Positions 44,211-53,341 are shown, numbered from the stretch's first letter. The stretch: DNA of 64,000 bases from Rhizobium etli 8C-3 (GCF_001908375.1 NZ_CP017242.1:248001-312000); one strand, 5' to 3'. Numbers and translations: made by a program. The notes: a model not told the origin generated them from the sequence alone.

Positions 44211-46841
44211 CTAAGCCTCCTCATGCTCGGGATCTGTGATGGGGATCTTGTTCTTGAACAGCCATGGAGCGAGCCGAAGCACCCTTGGATCCTCGATGTC
44301 GTAGCGCAATCCGCCAAGCATCATGAACAAAGTGACTGAGACGTAGAAAGTCGCGAACTGCGAGCCGCCGACAAGGTTGCGGACGATGGCGCTGTCGCTG
44401 CTATCATAGACCCTGAACCAAAATTGTGTCGTTTCTCTGTGAAGACCCAGGGCCGTTGCCAGAGGGATCCTCACCCTCATCCAGTGCTCCACAGTGCCAA
44501 GATCTTGTCGCATGCGGTTGAGGGCCTTCAATGCGGTGTTGCGGGCTGAGCCTTCCATCTCCAGATGGTCGAACTCCTGACCGAACAGATACCTGTCTGT
44601 GTAATAGCTCAGGGCTGCGGAGCTCCATAGACCGACAACAAGGCGGGCCAGCTCCGATGATAGTCTGGTAGGCACGTTTGCGTCAGATGACACGCCAGGG
44701 ATCAAACCCATTGTGTAGCCGATGATATGGCCTCCAACGGCGGCCTGAGGTAGCTGTTGCGCAAATCGGTATGGGTATTGCAACGGGCGGACACGTTGAA
44801 GTTGTCCTCCAGACGTCATCGCCAGATGATCGACGATCGTATCAAGGGCGGGCATGCACATGGTGAAGAGTAGCACGCCGGCGATTTCAGGTCCGAGATC
44901 GGCAGTACGGCCTCCATCGTTCGAATGAGCGTAGCGGATGCTCTGCCAGAAAACCATGAGGCCCAATCCGATCCTGAGGGGATCGCTGAGCAAAAGCCAG
45001 CACAGAGCCTTGATCTTCTTGGCCTGCGATGGAAAGAGGCGCAGAGCTATGCCCATGGCGCGGTATGCGGCTGCTCGCTGTTCAGGTGAGCCGGTGAGGG
45101 ATGGTTCGACTACGTCATCAAGATTTTCCGTCGAACCTGGCTCAACAATTTCCACAAGCGTTTCCAACCTGGAGACAAAAGCTTCGCCGCCCGACTGCCG
45201 GGACGATCGCTGTGCCTGAGCAACGAGGGCACGGGCAGCTTCCTCTCCGTAGGTCTCAGTGACCTGCTGCGTAACAGCTTCATCCAACGCGCGGAAAATC
45301 TCGTCCCCGGCTTTGAGTATTTCATCGTCGGTCAGCAGAGGCGTCTTCTCCATCTCTCTCAGGGCATTGTCGATCAAATCTGCGATCTCGTGCTTTTCGC
45401 TATCCGGTAGAGATGCAAGCCGGCCGATTTTGAAGGATTTGGTCGGGGCTTCCTGTCGGGGGCTGCTCAGAGGCGGCGCGAAGTCCCGAATGCTAACTGA
45501 AGCCATCATATCCTCCACGGTTTCCAGGTCGTCAGCCATGTTCTCCAGGTGGTGGGTAACGGCCCAGGCGATCTGTACGTAAAAGGCTCGAGCATCCGGG
45601 TCGGGGTGGGATGTCGTGAAGTTATCGTACATGTTCGCCCAGCTCGGCAAGTCCGAGGTAAGCTGTCGGTTCAGGTTTTCATCCGCCCAGATTTTGGTGA
45701 TATGATCGCGAACGAGCTTGGGGGTGACTTGCTCGAACACATCCGCGTCATCATACTCGTTGATGCGCGCGTTGCGCTTCTTGGCGAGGTAGAAGCCGTC
45801 GCCGTTGTCAACGAGCACGTCGATCAATTTCTTGGCGGAAACGAAGCGGTTTTCAGGGGCCTTGAACTTGTCCGGCAGTGCACAGGCAAGCAACCTGACT
45901 GCATTGGTAACGCACGAATGCATGCCCAGATGCGAGCCATAGGAGAGAAGATTTCCACCTTCAATGGACGTTCTCGAAAGCGTTTCAAGCTGCTTGAAGA
46001 CCGACATGGCATAGACATCGCCCTCGTGCGTCGTAATGGCCTCCGTAGGATGGGTGTGGACACCGATCTCGCAGTCGGGTTCGGTGTTCACCGCTTCCAG
46101 CTTGTTGCGCGCGAGGTATTCCGCCAGGGTGGCAGCCCATTTGTCGCGTGGCAGAACCAGCATGACATTGTCCGGGCCGAGTGCACGGGTTCCCGGCGGG
46201 CCGCAGAAGGCTTTCGAGAGATCGCTATCGGGAGCCGGAGGGTCAAGGTTGTCGCAGCCCGTGAGTTGCTGGATGATCGCCCTGGCATTTTTCCATTTTT
46301 CGTCGTTGGGGAGGGTGAGCACAAGAGACAAAGCTAAGGGGGGGCCATCCTCCTCGTTGTCAGGTGTAACGATGACTTCAACATGGGAGCCGGCGACAGA
46401 TCCATCTTTCAGGTGATGAGCCTGGTAAAGGACGGAAATGGTACAGCCGCCCTTGGCTTTGACATTGTCGCGAACTGCAGCAACACCTGCGGGCGTCAAT
46501 ACCGGGGAACTCAGCAATAGCTGCTTGAATGTATCGGTCAAGACCATGGCGGGCGTATGATTGAGCCCGATTTTGATACCCGTGATATCCTTGTACCTGT
46601 CGGAAGCAAACATGACATCAATGGCCTTACCACAGCGCTCGGCGAGGTTCAGCCCCACATTGCTGGCTTCGATGAGGCCGAGCGTAGCGGAACCTGGAGC
46701 GTGCTCGGCGCAGAACGTTATGAGGGCCTTGGGATCGGCCGCGATGTTCTCGATCATGGCGCGGAGCTTTGAAAAATCGACACCCGCATGGATCATCTCG
46801 CCGACGCACTGGGCGGACTGAAGCGGGCGCGTGTCGGCCAT
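44211..46841 (-). CDS. T-DNA-1 gene B, unknown 876-residue membrane protein with HxHP motif
   Basis: 876 residues from the ATG at 46841 (CAAGCATGGCC context); an open frame to 47060 covers only the CT-rich leader. The N-terminal 500 residues are soluble and include GVHTHPTEAITTHEGD: His262, His264 and Asp275 have the spacing of JAMM/MPN+ metalloprotease ligands (HxHP, then D eleven residues after the second His), although the usual Ser is a His. Residues 440-590 are acidic and helical. The C-terminal third has about five hydrophobic segments (LLLSDPLRIGLGLMVFWQ, GPEIAGVLLFTMCMPALDTI, HIIGYTMGLIPGV, ARLVVGLWSSAALSY, FATFYVSVTLFMMLGGLRY). It is far larger than classical T-DNA oncoproteins. Possibly a host-membrane effector; function unknown. 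Confidence 0.6.
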   Translation of the reverse strand: MADTRPLQSAQCVGEMIHAGVDFSKLRAMIENIAADPKALITFCAEHAPGSATLGLIEASNVGLNLAERCGKAIDVMFASDRYKDITGIKIGLNHTPAMVLTDTFKQLLLSSPVLTPAGVAAVRDNVKAKGGCTISVLYQAHHLKDGSVAGSHVEVIVTPDNEEDGPPLALSLVLTLPNDEKWKNARAIIQQLTGCDNLDPPAPDSDLSKAFCGPPGTRALGPDNVMLVLPRDKWAATLAEYLARNKLEAVNTEPDCEIGVHTHPTEAITTHEGDVYAMSVFKQLETLSRTSIEGGNLLSYGSHLGMHSCVTNAVRLLACALPDKFKAPENRFVSAKKLIDVLVDNGDGFYLAKKRNARINEYDDADVFEQVTPKLVRDHITKIWADENLNRQLTSDLPSWANMYDNFTTSHPDPDARAFYVQIAWAVTHHLENMADDLETVEDMMASVSIRDFAPPLSSPRQEAPTKSFKIGRLASLPDSEKHEIADLIDNALREMEKTPLLTDDEILKAGDEIFRALDEAVTQQVTETYGEEAARALVAQAQRSSRQSGGEAFVSRLETLVEIVEPGSTENLDDVVEPSLTGSPEQRAAAYRAMGIALRLFPSQAKKIKALCWLLLSDPLRIGLGLMVFWQSIRYAHSNDGGRTADLGPEIAGVLLFTMCMPALDTIVDHLAMTSGGQLQRVRPLQYPYRFAQQLPQAAVGGHIIGYTMGLIPGVSSDANVPTRLSSELARLVVGLWSSAALSYYTDRYLFGQEFDHLEMEGSARNTALKALNRMRQDLGTVEHWMRVRIPLATALGLHRETTQFWFRVYDSSDSAIVRNLVGGSQFATFYVSVTLFMMLGGLRYDIEDPRVLRLAPWLFKNKIPITDPEHEEA

Positions 46842-47000
46842 GCTTGCGGTAGAAACAAATTGAACTGTCAAGAATATCGGAAAACTGTCTGGTCCTGAAA
46901 GTTGTGTGAACGAGAAAGCTTGGTGTGTTGAGGGAGGAAGAAGAGGGGAGGAGGGTTGGGTACTTATGCTTCTACGGCCCTTTGCAATGCGAAGCTGTCG
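46842..47000 (-). promoter_or_regulatory. Eukaryote-type promoter/leader of T-DNA-1 gene B
   Basis: In minus sense GCATAAGTACCC is followed by a pyrimidine tract (CCTCCTCCCCTCTTCTTCC), CACACAAC and finally CAAGCATGGCC. CT-rich tracts before the transcription start are typical of highly expressed filamentous-fungal genes. No bacterial ribosome-binding site precedes the ATG. Confidence 0.5.
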
Positions 47001-47400
47001 CTCCGGTTTCGGAGATTTTTGGGCATGGGAAGCGATAATCTGTCCGTGCTGACGCGTCACCGTTTTCGTCCTGCGCGGCTGGCGGCCTTCGATTGGTCAT
47101 GAAGTGTTTTCGATTGCTGACGTGGCTTTCGCGTGAGCAGGTTTCTGCGACAAGAGAAATTGGGATCGGCGGTCTGGGCCATGCCTGCGCGCGATCATTC
47201 GTCAATTGCCTCCAAGCCCCGCTTTATGCTGAGACGCCAAGGGCGGCTGAAAGAGGGGTAGGCTCGTATTCGCAAAGAGCGGCAGTCCCATGCGCTTTTG
47301 ATTGGACGCCACCGGCGGCTCCGAAAAATATCGTGATACGCCAAGACTTTTCTGGACGCCGAGAGTTTTTGTCCGGATCGAGTTTAGCCTGAAATAGGGT

Positions 47401-47425
47401 TTGCAGGATATAGGTCGTTGTAAAG
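47401..47425 (+). other. Right border of T-DNA-1
   Basis: The 25-mer begins TTGCAGGATATAGG and ends TTGTAAAG: it matches TGGCAGGATATAT-N6-GTAAAC except at positions 2, 13 and 25. An identical copy is at 56371. Confidence 0.85.
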
Positions 47426-47491
47426 TGCGTTCGTAAAAGTGTCTGTTCGTGCGTGTGTACAAAACTTGGTTTGTAAGAATGTGCGTTCGTG
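47426..47491 (+). promoter_or_regulatory. Overdrive-like TG-rich stretch beside the right border
   Basis: TAAAAGTGTCTGTTCGTGCG and GTGTGTAC, then two GTGCGTTCGT copies. The octopine overdrive is a similar TAA..CTGT..TG-rich element just outside right borders, bound by VirC1/VirC2. The match is loose. Confidence 0.5.
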
Positions 47492-47598
47492 GATCCCCGC
47501 CACCAGCGGCAGGACCGCCATCTGGGTGCCGTGACCTGAGACAGCGGGCCGCGCCGGGCGGCATCTCGCATGGGCCCGAAGGCTTCCCCGAAAACTCG

Positions 47599-48411
47599 CT
47601 ATCCCTTGACGCTTCCGGCGGCCATGCCGCGCACGACCGTGCCCTGGACCAGCATGCCGAGGATGATCATCGGCAGCATGATGAGGGTGGCGGCGGCCGT
47701 CAGCGCGCCCCACTCGATGCCTTGGAAAGTGAGGAAGGAGGTGATGGTGACGGGCAGCGTCTGCGTATTGCGGCCGGAGAGCACGAGCGCGATGAAGAAC
47801 TCGTTCCAGGTGAACAGCACGCACAGGATGAAGGTCGCCACCAGCCCGCCGCGCACGACCGGCAGGACGATGTGCCAGAAGACCCGCAGCTCGCTTGCGC
47901 CATCCATCAGCCCCGCCTCGCGCATTTCCTTCGGTACCTCCTCGAAGAAGGTGACGAGCAGCGAGATGGCGAAGGGGATATTGATGAACGCATAGATCGC
48001 GATCAGTAGCCCATGGGAATTGAGCAAGCCCAGGCGCATCGAGAGATAGTAGGTCGGGATGACGAACAGGATCACCGGTGCGATGCGCAGCGACAAGACG
48101 AAGCCTTCAAGCGAGCGCCGGCGTTCCGGCCCCTGCTGGACGATCCCGTAGGCCGCAAAGGCGGCGATCGCGATCGCCAGCACGCTCGCCGTGATAGAGA
48201 TGATCATGCTATTGGCGAAGCCCTTAATGAAGGCGGGGTTTGTCAGCACCTTGCCGTAATTTTCCAGCGTCGGTGCAAACAGCCAGACCGGCGGCATGGC
48301 GAAGGCGTCGCGCAGCGTCTTCAGCGAGGTCGTGACCACCCAGTAGAGCGGAAACAGCGTCACGAACAGGATCAGCGCGAGGATGAGGTAGAAAAGGATC
48401 TTCTTCAACAT
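47599..48411 (-). CDS. Carbohydrate ABC transporter permease (MalG type)
   Basis: 270 residues from the ATG at 48411, overlapping the upstream permease stop (TGATG); a longer open frame upstream is a shadow of the neighbour. Six membrane helices and the EAA loop (EAGLMDGASELRVFWHIVLP) that contacts the ATPase. With the MalF-type permease and the binding protein it would import a sugar or sugar derivative, perhaps a nutrient made by transformed host cells. No ATPase gene is in this cluster, so a shared one must be encoded elsewhere. Confidence 0.93.
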   Translation of the reverse strand: MLKKILFYLILALILFVTLFPLYWVVTTSLKTLRDAFAMPPVWLFAPTLENYGKVLTNPAFIKGFANSMIISITASVLAIAIAAFAAYGIVQQGPERRRSLEGFVLSLRIAPVILFVIPTYYLSMRLGLLNSHGLLIAIYAFINIPFAISLLVTFFEEVPKEMREAGLMDGASELRVFWHIVLPVVRGGLVATFILCVLFTWNEFFIALVLSGRNTQTLPVTITSFLTFQGIEWGALTAAATLIMLPMIILGMLVQGTVVRGMAAGSVKG

Positions 48412-49298
48412 CACCGCACTCCCTTCGGCATGGCGAAACGATTGAGCAGCATCAGCGCGATATTCGTCACGATGGTGAGGAAGAGCGCGATCGTCATCGC
48501 ATAGGAAATGTCGAAATTGGTGAAGGCGACAGTGTAGCCGTAGAGGTTCTGCGTCTCGGTGGAGAGCGCCGGTCCGCCCTTGGTCATGATGTAGAAGAGG
48601 TCGAAGGCCTTGACGCTGTCGATGGCACGGATGAGCGCGGCGACCGCGAGCGTCCGGCGCAGCATCGGCAGTATGACGTGCCAGATGATGCGCACCTCGC
48701 TGGCGCCATCCATGCGCGCCGCCTCGACCAGGTCCTTCGGGATGGTCTCGAGCGTCGACATGGCGAGCAGCACGACGAAGGGAGTCCACTGCCAGATGTC
48801 GGCGACGAGGACGGCATAAAGCGCCACGTTCGGATTGCCGAGCCAGTCGACCGGCGCGACGCCGATGGTGGACAGCCAGTAGTTGATCATGCCCGACTGG
48901 GCATTGAAGAGGAAGCGCCAGGTCAGGCCGGCGATGACAGGCGTCATGATCATCGGCACGAGGATAACGGCGCGGACGAATTTCTTTCCTCGGAATTCTT
49001 GGTCGAGAAACAGCGCGATCGCGATGCCGAGAATGACTTCGAACGATGTCGCGAGAACGATGAACAGGACCGTGCGCCAAAGAGCCTGGAGACCGCGCCA
49101 GTCAGTTGCGAGGCGCACGAAATTCTGGAAGCCGACGAACTGCGTACCCTTCGTGGTCATCAGCGAAATATTGTGCAGGCAGAGCCAGATCGCATAGCCG
49201 AGCAGCGCGAATGCGGCCAGCGCCAGGAACCCGACGACGGGCTGGTAGAACATGCGTGCGTGATTGCGGGAAATATGGTGCATTCCATGCCTCTTCAT
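48411..49298 (-). CDS. Carbohydrate ABC transporter permease (MalF type)
   Basis: 295 residues with six membrane helices and the EAA loop EAARMDGASEVRIIWHVILP. It is the partner permease of the MalG-type protein and sits between it and the binding protein in the order typical of carbohydrate uptake operons. Confidence 0.93.
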   Translation of the reverse strand: MKRHGMHHISRNHARMFYQPVVGFLALAAFALLGYAIWLCLHNISLMTTKGTQFVGFQNFVRLATDWRGLQALWRTVLFIVLATSFEVILGIAIALFLDQEFRGKKFVRAVILVPMIMTPVIAGLTWRFLFNAQSGMINYWLSTIGVAPVDWLGNPNVALYAVLVADIWQWTPFVVLLAMSTLETIPKDLVEAARMDGASEVRIIWHVILPMLRRTLAVAALIRAIDSVKAFDLFYIMTKGGPALSTETQNLYGYTVAFTNFDISYAMTIALFLTIVTNIALMLLNRFAMPKGVR

Positions 49299-49349
49299 GT
49301 GAAAGCTCCCGCCGCGCCTGGGAGGGTGCGCGACGGGAAGCGCGCGCCC

Positions 49350-50660
49350 CTATCGCGTCAGGGCGGCGTTATTCAGCTCGTTGGCTTCCTTGAGGGCATC
49401 GGCTGCCGATGCGGTTCCTGCAAGCACCTTGGAGACGGCAATACCGGTATTGTTCACGATCTCGTTGGCCCGGGGCACCGTCGGGATGTACTGCGGATTA
49501 CCCCCGGCGAGCGATGCGAGCATCGCTTTCTTGAACGCGCCGTAGCGCTTGTCGAAAGCCGGGCTGTTCATCGCGGCGACCGAGGTTACGCCGGAATTCG
49601 GGTCCGTATCGAGGGAATTGATCTGCTGCTTCTTGGATGTCGCCCATGAGATGAAGAGCCAGGCTGCCTCCTGCTGCTGCGAGGCGGAAGCGATATTGAG
49701 GCCGAAGACTGCCAGTGAGGACGAGCCGCCCTTTGGACTGTCGGTCTGCACCGGAACCGGCGCATAGCCGACCTTGCCGACGACCGTGGAGACGGAGGGA
49801 TCCTCGTTGAAGGCGCCGTTGACGGTCGCGTCGAGCGTCATCGCGGCCTTGCCCTGCTGGAACAGGAGGCGGTTTTCCTCCCAGCCCATGTTGGCGACGC
49901 CGACGGGCCCGTATTCGCGAAGAACATGCGCGAACTTGTCCAGCGCGGTCGCCGCTTCCGGTGTGTCGAGCGCGGATTTTCCGTCATCGGTCAGGAACGA
50001 GCCGCCCATGCCCCAGAGATAGGACGCCCAGATATAGACACCCTGGATACCCTGCTGGCCGCGCATGGTGATGCCGACGATCCGGCCGTTCGACTTCTCC
50101 TTGACCGTCTTCGCGGCGGCCTCAATCTCGTCGAACGTCTTCGGAACGGCAATGCCGTACTGCTCGAACAAGTCCTTGCGGTACATCAGGAACGAGCTTT
50201 CGCCGAACAGCGGCAGGCCGTAGAGCTTGCCATCGACTGTATTGGGCGTCAGGTAGCCGGGAACGAAGTCGGCTTTGTCGTAGAACTCGCCGTATCTGGT
50301 CGCGAGGTCGTCCAGCGGGACGATGTAATCGGCGTCGACGAAGCCCTTGACGTGGATCGAGCTTGCCTCAACGACATCGTAGCGACCGGAGCCGGCCGAG
50401 AATTCCAGCATCATCTTCGGCACGGAATCGGCCTCGGGAACGACCTCGAGATCGACATCGATGCCGGTGGCCGCGGTGAAATCGGGCAGCGCCTTGCGCA
50501 CGGCGTCCGTTGTCGGGTGACCGACCATGAGCACCGACAGCCGAGCGCCGGCAAACGGCTTGTCCTGTCCGACGGCGATATCCGCCCAGGTGGTGACCGT
50601 TGCGAACGCCGCAGCCATGGCGATGCAAATGCTCCTTGATGCAGAGCCTGTCCTTGTCAT
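49350..50660 (-). CDS. Extracellular sugar-binding protein of the ABC transporter
   Basis: 436 residues from the ATG at 50660 (GGAGGAGAAAC upstream); a frame to 50702 is less likely. Signal peptide (ICIAMAAAFATVTTWADIAVG) followed by a family-1 solute-binding fold: ARLSVLMVGHPTTDAVRKAL, then LYGLPLFGESSFLMYRKDLF and QGKAAMTLDATVNGAF. First gene of the transport operon. A shared operator-like motif lies at 50768-50797. It is absent from the duplicated copy at 56-58 kb. Confidence 0.93.
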   Translation of the reverse strand: MTRTGSASRSICIAMAAAFATVTTWADIAVGQDKPFAGARLSVLMVGHPTTDAVRKALPDFTAATGIDVDLEVVPEADSVPKMMLEFSAGSGRYDVVEASSIHVKGFVDADYIVPLDDLATRYGEFYDKADFVPGYLTPNTVDGKLYGLPLFGESSFLMYRKDLFEQYGIAVPKTFDEIEAAAKTVKEKSNGRIVGITMRGQQGIQGVYIWASYLWGMGGSFLTDDGKSALDTPEAATALDKFAHVLREYGPVGVANMGWEENRLLFQQGKAAMTLDATVNGAFNEDPSVSTVVGKVGYAPVPVQTDSPKGGSSSLAVFGLNIASASQQQEAAWLFISWATSKKQQINSLDTDPNSGVTSVAAMNSPAFDKRYGAFKKAMLASLAGGNPQYIPTVPRANEIVNNTGIAVSKVLAGTASAADALKEANELNNAALTR

Positions 50661-50767
50661 TGTTTCTCCTCCGTTTGACCGAGCTTTGGCCGGGCAGATC
50701 ACCCTAAGCTCACAACAACTCTCCTCCGGCCATCCTCGCGGCTATTTGTTCCGGTTCGGAATGGAAT

Positions 50768-50797
50768 GTCAATAAGTAAATCACTCTGAATTAATTT
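50768..50797 (-). promoter_or_regulatory. Putative ROK operator/promoter of the transport operon
   Basis: In minus sense TTAATTCAGAGTGATTTACT then TATTGACA. The same pattern, TTAATTCA..CTG.TTTA.TTATTGAC, occurs before the SGNH gene at 52002-52031. TTGACA could serve as the -35 box, so a bound ROK protein would cover the promoter. Confidence 0.55.
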
Positions 50798-50857
50798 ATC
50801 ATCGCCAAGGCAGCGTCGTTCTCCGTCGCTCGCTGCGGTGGGAAACGGACGGAACCG

Positions 50858-51970
50858 CTACTCGCCGGGATAGTACCGGTCGAGCAGCGGCAGGCAGGCG
50901 GCGCCCATGGCAATGGATTTCCGGGTCATCGATCCCTCGCGTGCGACAATCTCGGCGGCGCCAGGAAAGTCCAGCTTGGCAATGGCTGAACGCAGCTTGG
51001 CCATTACCAGGCGCAGCGTATGTGCAGGTAGGGGCCCATCCACGATCACCGTCTGGCAGGGCATCAACGCTGCGCAGTTGGCGATGGCATAGGCGATGCC
51101 TTCGGCCAGCTGACCGATCGAATTGGCGTCGCCGCTGCTTCCAAGCGCCAAGTTATTCAAGGACGCCGGTCGGGCCTTGCCGCTCGGGACGAGCAGCTTG
51201 CCAAGGTTCGGGCCGGTATCGCCGCGGGAAAAGCGAATGCGCCTGTCCTGCACAAGTCCGCCGCCGACGGTGTCGGCGAGAAACACATAGAGGAAATCCG
51301 GCGTGGTCGGTCCGAGGCCATAGATGAGCTCGGCGCTGCAGGCCGCAAGCGCATCCGTGGAGACGCTCACTGGCAGGTCCAGGGAGCGTCCGACTTCCTG
51401 AAAACATGTTTCTATTTCGTCCCACGTCACCGCTGATCTGTCGCCGCTGAGGCTGCCGCTTGCGATGGAGACGCCGATCGCCTGGAAGCGGGCGCGCTGA
51501 TCGCGATCGCATTCCTCCCGGATACGGCTTGCGGCTTCATGCAAGCATTTCGCGACGTGCTCGCGATCGGGGTCGTCCACCTGCTGGACAGTTTCGGACA
51601 TGACCTCGCCGATGAAATTGACATGCGCCGTGCGGATCTCGTGCTTGTCGACATGAACACCGAGGAACGATGCGCCGGTGGGATTGAGGCTGAGCGGAAC
51701 ATAGGGCTGGCCGACCTTGCCCCTGACCGGGGTGCCGGCAAGAAGCAGGCCAGCGTCGATCAGGCTGCGCGAAATGACAGAGGCGGTCTGGGCGGCGAGC
51801 CCCGACAGTTCCGCAAGCTGCGCCTTGGACAAAGAGCCGTGCGTACGGATGAGCGACAGGACGAGGCGTTCGTTACCGGCGCGCAGCGCCACGTGATTCG
51901 TGCCGGCGCGATTTCTTTCCGTGAACTGCACGCCGCGAAGCACGGTTGTTCCTGGGATATGTCCGGTCAA
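50858..51970 (-). CDS. ROK-family transcriptional regulator
   Basis: 370 residues. N-terminal winged helix (LVLSLIRTHGSLSKAQLAEL, LAAQTASVISRSLIDAGLL) and C-terminal ROK sugar-kinase-like domain; the kinase catalytic motif DTVGGGLV is close to but not the canonical DxGxG pattern and the CxCGxxGC zinc motif is absent, consistent with a sensor rather than a kinase. It lies between the transport operon and the SGNH gene and probably represses both through the shared motif. Confidence 0.9.
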   Translation of the reverse strand: MTGHIPGTTVLRGVQFTERNRAGTNHVALRAGNERLVLSLIRTHGSLSKAQLAELSGLAAQTASVISRSLIDAGLLLAGTPVRGKVGQPYVPLSLNPTGASFLGVHVDKHEIRTAHVNFIGEVMSETVQQVDDPDREHVAKCLHEAASRIREECDRDQRARFQAIGVSIASGSLSGDRSAVTWDEIETCFQEVGRSLDLPVSVSTDALAACSAELIYGLGPTTPDFLYVFLADTVGGGLVQDRRIRFSRGDTGPNLGKLLVPSGKARPASLNNLALGSSGDANSIGQLAEGIAYAIANCAALMPCQTVIVDGPLPAHTLRLVMAKLRSAIAKLDFPGAAEIVAREGSMTRKSIAMGAACLPLLDRYYPGE

Positions 51971-52001
51971 TGTCTGGCAGCCTTCCTGTCGAAGGGGGGC
52001 A

Positions 52002-52031
52002 TATTTAATTCACACTGTTTTATTTATTGAC
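52002..52031 (+). promoter_or_regulatory. Putative ROK operator/promoter of the SGNH hydrolase gene
   Basis: TTTAATTCACACTG then TTTTATTTATTGAC, the counterpart of the motif at 50768-50797 and in the orientation of the downstream gene. About 60 bases before the start of the hydrolase. Confidence 0.55.
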
Positions 52032-52089
52032 GGGGAGAAAGGTCAAGCTTACCCATAGGCGCTTTCGAGGCTTTTGGGGAGGATAATTC

Positions 52090-53256
52090 GTGGATACACG
52101 CTGGATCGCATCGTGGAGTGCCGCTCCGATGAACGCCTGGGGACCCGATGCGCCGCTTTCCGGCTTCTACGGGCAAACGGTGCGCGAAGTGGCCCGCGTG
52201 AGCATCGGCGGATCTGGGATCGTCGTAAGGCTGACCAACGAATATGGCAAGACGCCGATCCGGCTCGACGCGGTGACGCTTGCACACGCGGCGGAGCATG
52301 GCGGCATCCAGCCGCTGACGAGCCGGCCGCTGACCTTCGGCGGCAGCCGGGCCACGGTGATCCATCCCGGCGCCTCGGTCATCAGCGATCCCGTGGACAT
52401 GGAGGTGCGCTCCTTCGCCCGGCTCGCCGTCAGCTATTACAGCGAAGGCCTCGTGCCGGTGGAGACGCACCATTTCGAGGCGCAGCAGACGGCCTTCATC
52501 TCCGTTCCCGGCGATTTCGCTGCGGCCGGCGAGATGATCGTCCAGCAGACGACGACCAGCCATTACCTCCTGTCGGCTATCCACGTTCAGGCGCGCGCCG
52601 ATGCCCGGGCCGTGGCCTGCTTCGGTGATTCCATCATCGACGGCTACGGGTCCACGATCGACACGGACCGGCGCTGGCCCGATGTCTTCGCCGAGCGGCT
52701 TGCGGGACTGGACGGGGGCGGCGAGATCGCCGTCATCAACCAGGGCATCGGCGGCAACCGGCTGCTGCACAGCTGCCGCGGCTCCCGCGCGGTCAGGCGC
52801 TTCGATCGCGACGTGCTCGGCTATGCTGGGGTCAGCCATCTCATCATCCTGATCGGCATCAACGATATAGTCTGGCCCAACACGGTGCTTGCCGGCGGAA
52901 ACGAGGCCGTCGGCGCCGGCGAGATGATCGCCGCCTACCAGCAGCTGATTGCGCGCGCGCGGCTTTCGGGGCTGAAAACGATGCTCTGCACGCTCCTGCC
53001 CTTCGAGGGCACGAACCCGGAATTCCCGAAGGGCGGCTATTACACGAGTGCCAAGGAGCGCATCCGCCAACAGGTCAACCATTATATCCGCAACGACGCC
53101 GATGCCGACGCCACCATGGATTTCGACGCCTTGATGCGCGATCCCGCCCGACCGACACGGCTGAAACCAGACTACGACTGCGGCGACCATATCCACCCGA
53201 ACGACGCCGGCTACCGCGCCATGGCGGAGGCGATCGACCTGTCGTTCCTGGATTAA
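52090..53256 (+). CDS. SGNH/GDSL-family hydrolase
   Basis: 388 residues. Block I GDSIIDGYGS with the nucleophilic Ser, block II NQGIGGNR, block III GINDIVW, and block V CGDHIHPNDAGYR with the Asp-x-x-His dyad. No signal peptide, so it acts in the cytoplasm, possibly deacylating an imported conjugate brought in by the neighbouring transporter. Divergent from the ROK gene. The last 430 bases are duplicated at 58324-58752. Confidence 0.92.
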   Translation: MDTRWIASWSAAPMNAWGPDAPLSGFYGQTVREVARVSIGGSGIVVRLTNEYGKTPIRLDAVTLAHAAEHGGIQPLTSRPLTFGGSRATVIHPGASVISDPVDMEVRSFARLAVSYYSEGLVPVETHHFEAQQTAFISVPGDFAAAGEMIVQQTTTSHYLLSAIHVQARADARAVACFGDSIIDGYGSTIDTDRRWPDVFAERLAGLDGGGEIAVINQGIGGNRLLHSCRGSRAVRRFDRDVLGYAGVSHLIILIGINDIVWPNTVLAGGNEAVGAGEMIAAYQQLIARARLSGLKTMLCTLLPFEGTNPEFPKGGYYTSAKERIRQQVNHYIRNDADADATMDFDALMRDPARPTRLKPDYDCGDHIHPNDAGYRAMAEAIDLSFLD

Positions 53257-53306
53257 CCGGCTTGCCGGTTACGAGGGCGAAACCATCGCTATCGTAACCG
53301 GTCTTC
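52828..53306. repeat. Direct repeat of SGNH 3' end and left flank, copy 1
   Basis: Recurs at 58324-58802 (offset 5496 bp), differing at one base noticed by eye (AACCGG against AATCGG near 53298). It ends 10 bp before the left border of T-DNA-2; the second copy ends 24 bp before the left border of T-DNA-3. Confidence 0.93.
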
Positions 53307-53316
53307 GGCGTTTCGA

Positions 53317-53341
53317 TGGCAGGATAAAGACGACTGTAGTT
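53317..53341 (+). other. Left border-like repeat of T-DNA-2
   Basis: TGGCAGGATAAAG matches the left half of the border except for two bases; the right half is GTAGTT in place of GTAAAC. As in T-DNA-1 its right part forms a hairpin arm. Confidence 0.5.

Larger units (their letters stand above)
42773..47403. mobile_element. T-DNA-1 (border-delimited unit)
   Basis: Bounded by a left border-like site at 42770 (with hairpin) and a right border at 47401, both in the same orientation. By the VirD2 rule (cut between border bases 3 and 4) the transferred segment is about 4.6 kb. It holds a 165-residue and an 876-residue gene, both on the minus strand with eukaryote-type upstream signals. Both look like non-bacterial genes and neither resembles a known plant oncogene. 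Confidence 0.65.
47114..49345. repeat. Long direct repeat, copy 1
   Basis: These 2232 bp recur at 56084-58315 at a constant offset of 8970 bp; the only difference I noticed is a T/C change near 49051/58021. The copy spans the last 290 bp of T-DNA-1, its right border and the two permease genes. Confidence 0.95.

Noticed and set aside
43709..44239. Plus-strand 176-residue frame in T-DNA-1
   Set aside because: It covers non-coding spacer and the 3' end of the 876-residue gene, with no codon bias, motif or promoter.
48412..49080. N-terminal extension of the MalG-type permease
   Set aside because: The extra 223 residues overlap the MalF gene in another frame and are Arg/His-rich; the true start is the ATG at 48411.
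49343..49649. Long plus-strand frames antisense to the ABC permeases and binding protein (for example 48678-49649)
   Set aside because: They mirror the codon pattern of the real minus-strand genes and have His/Arg-rich shadow composition with no family signature.
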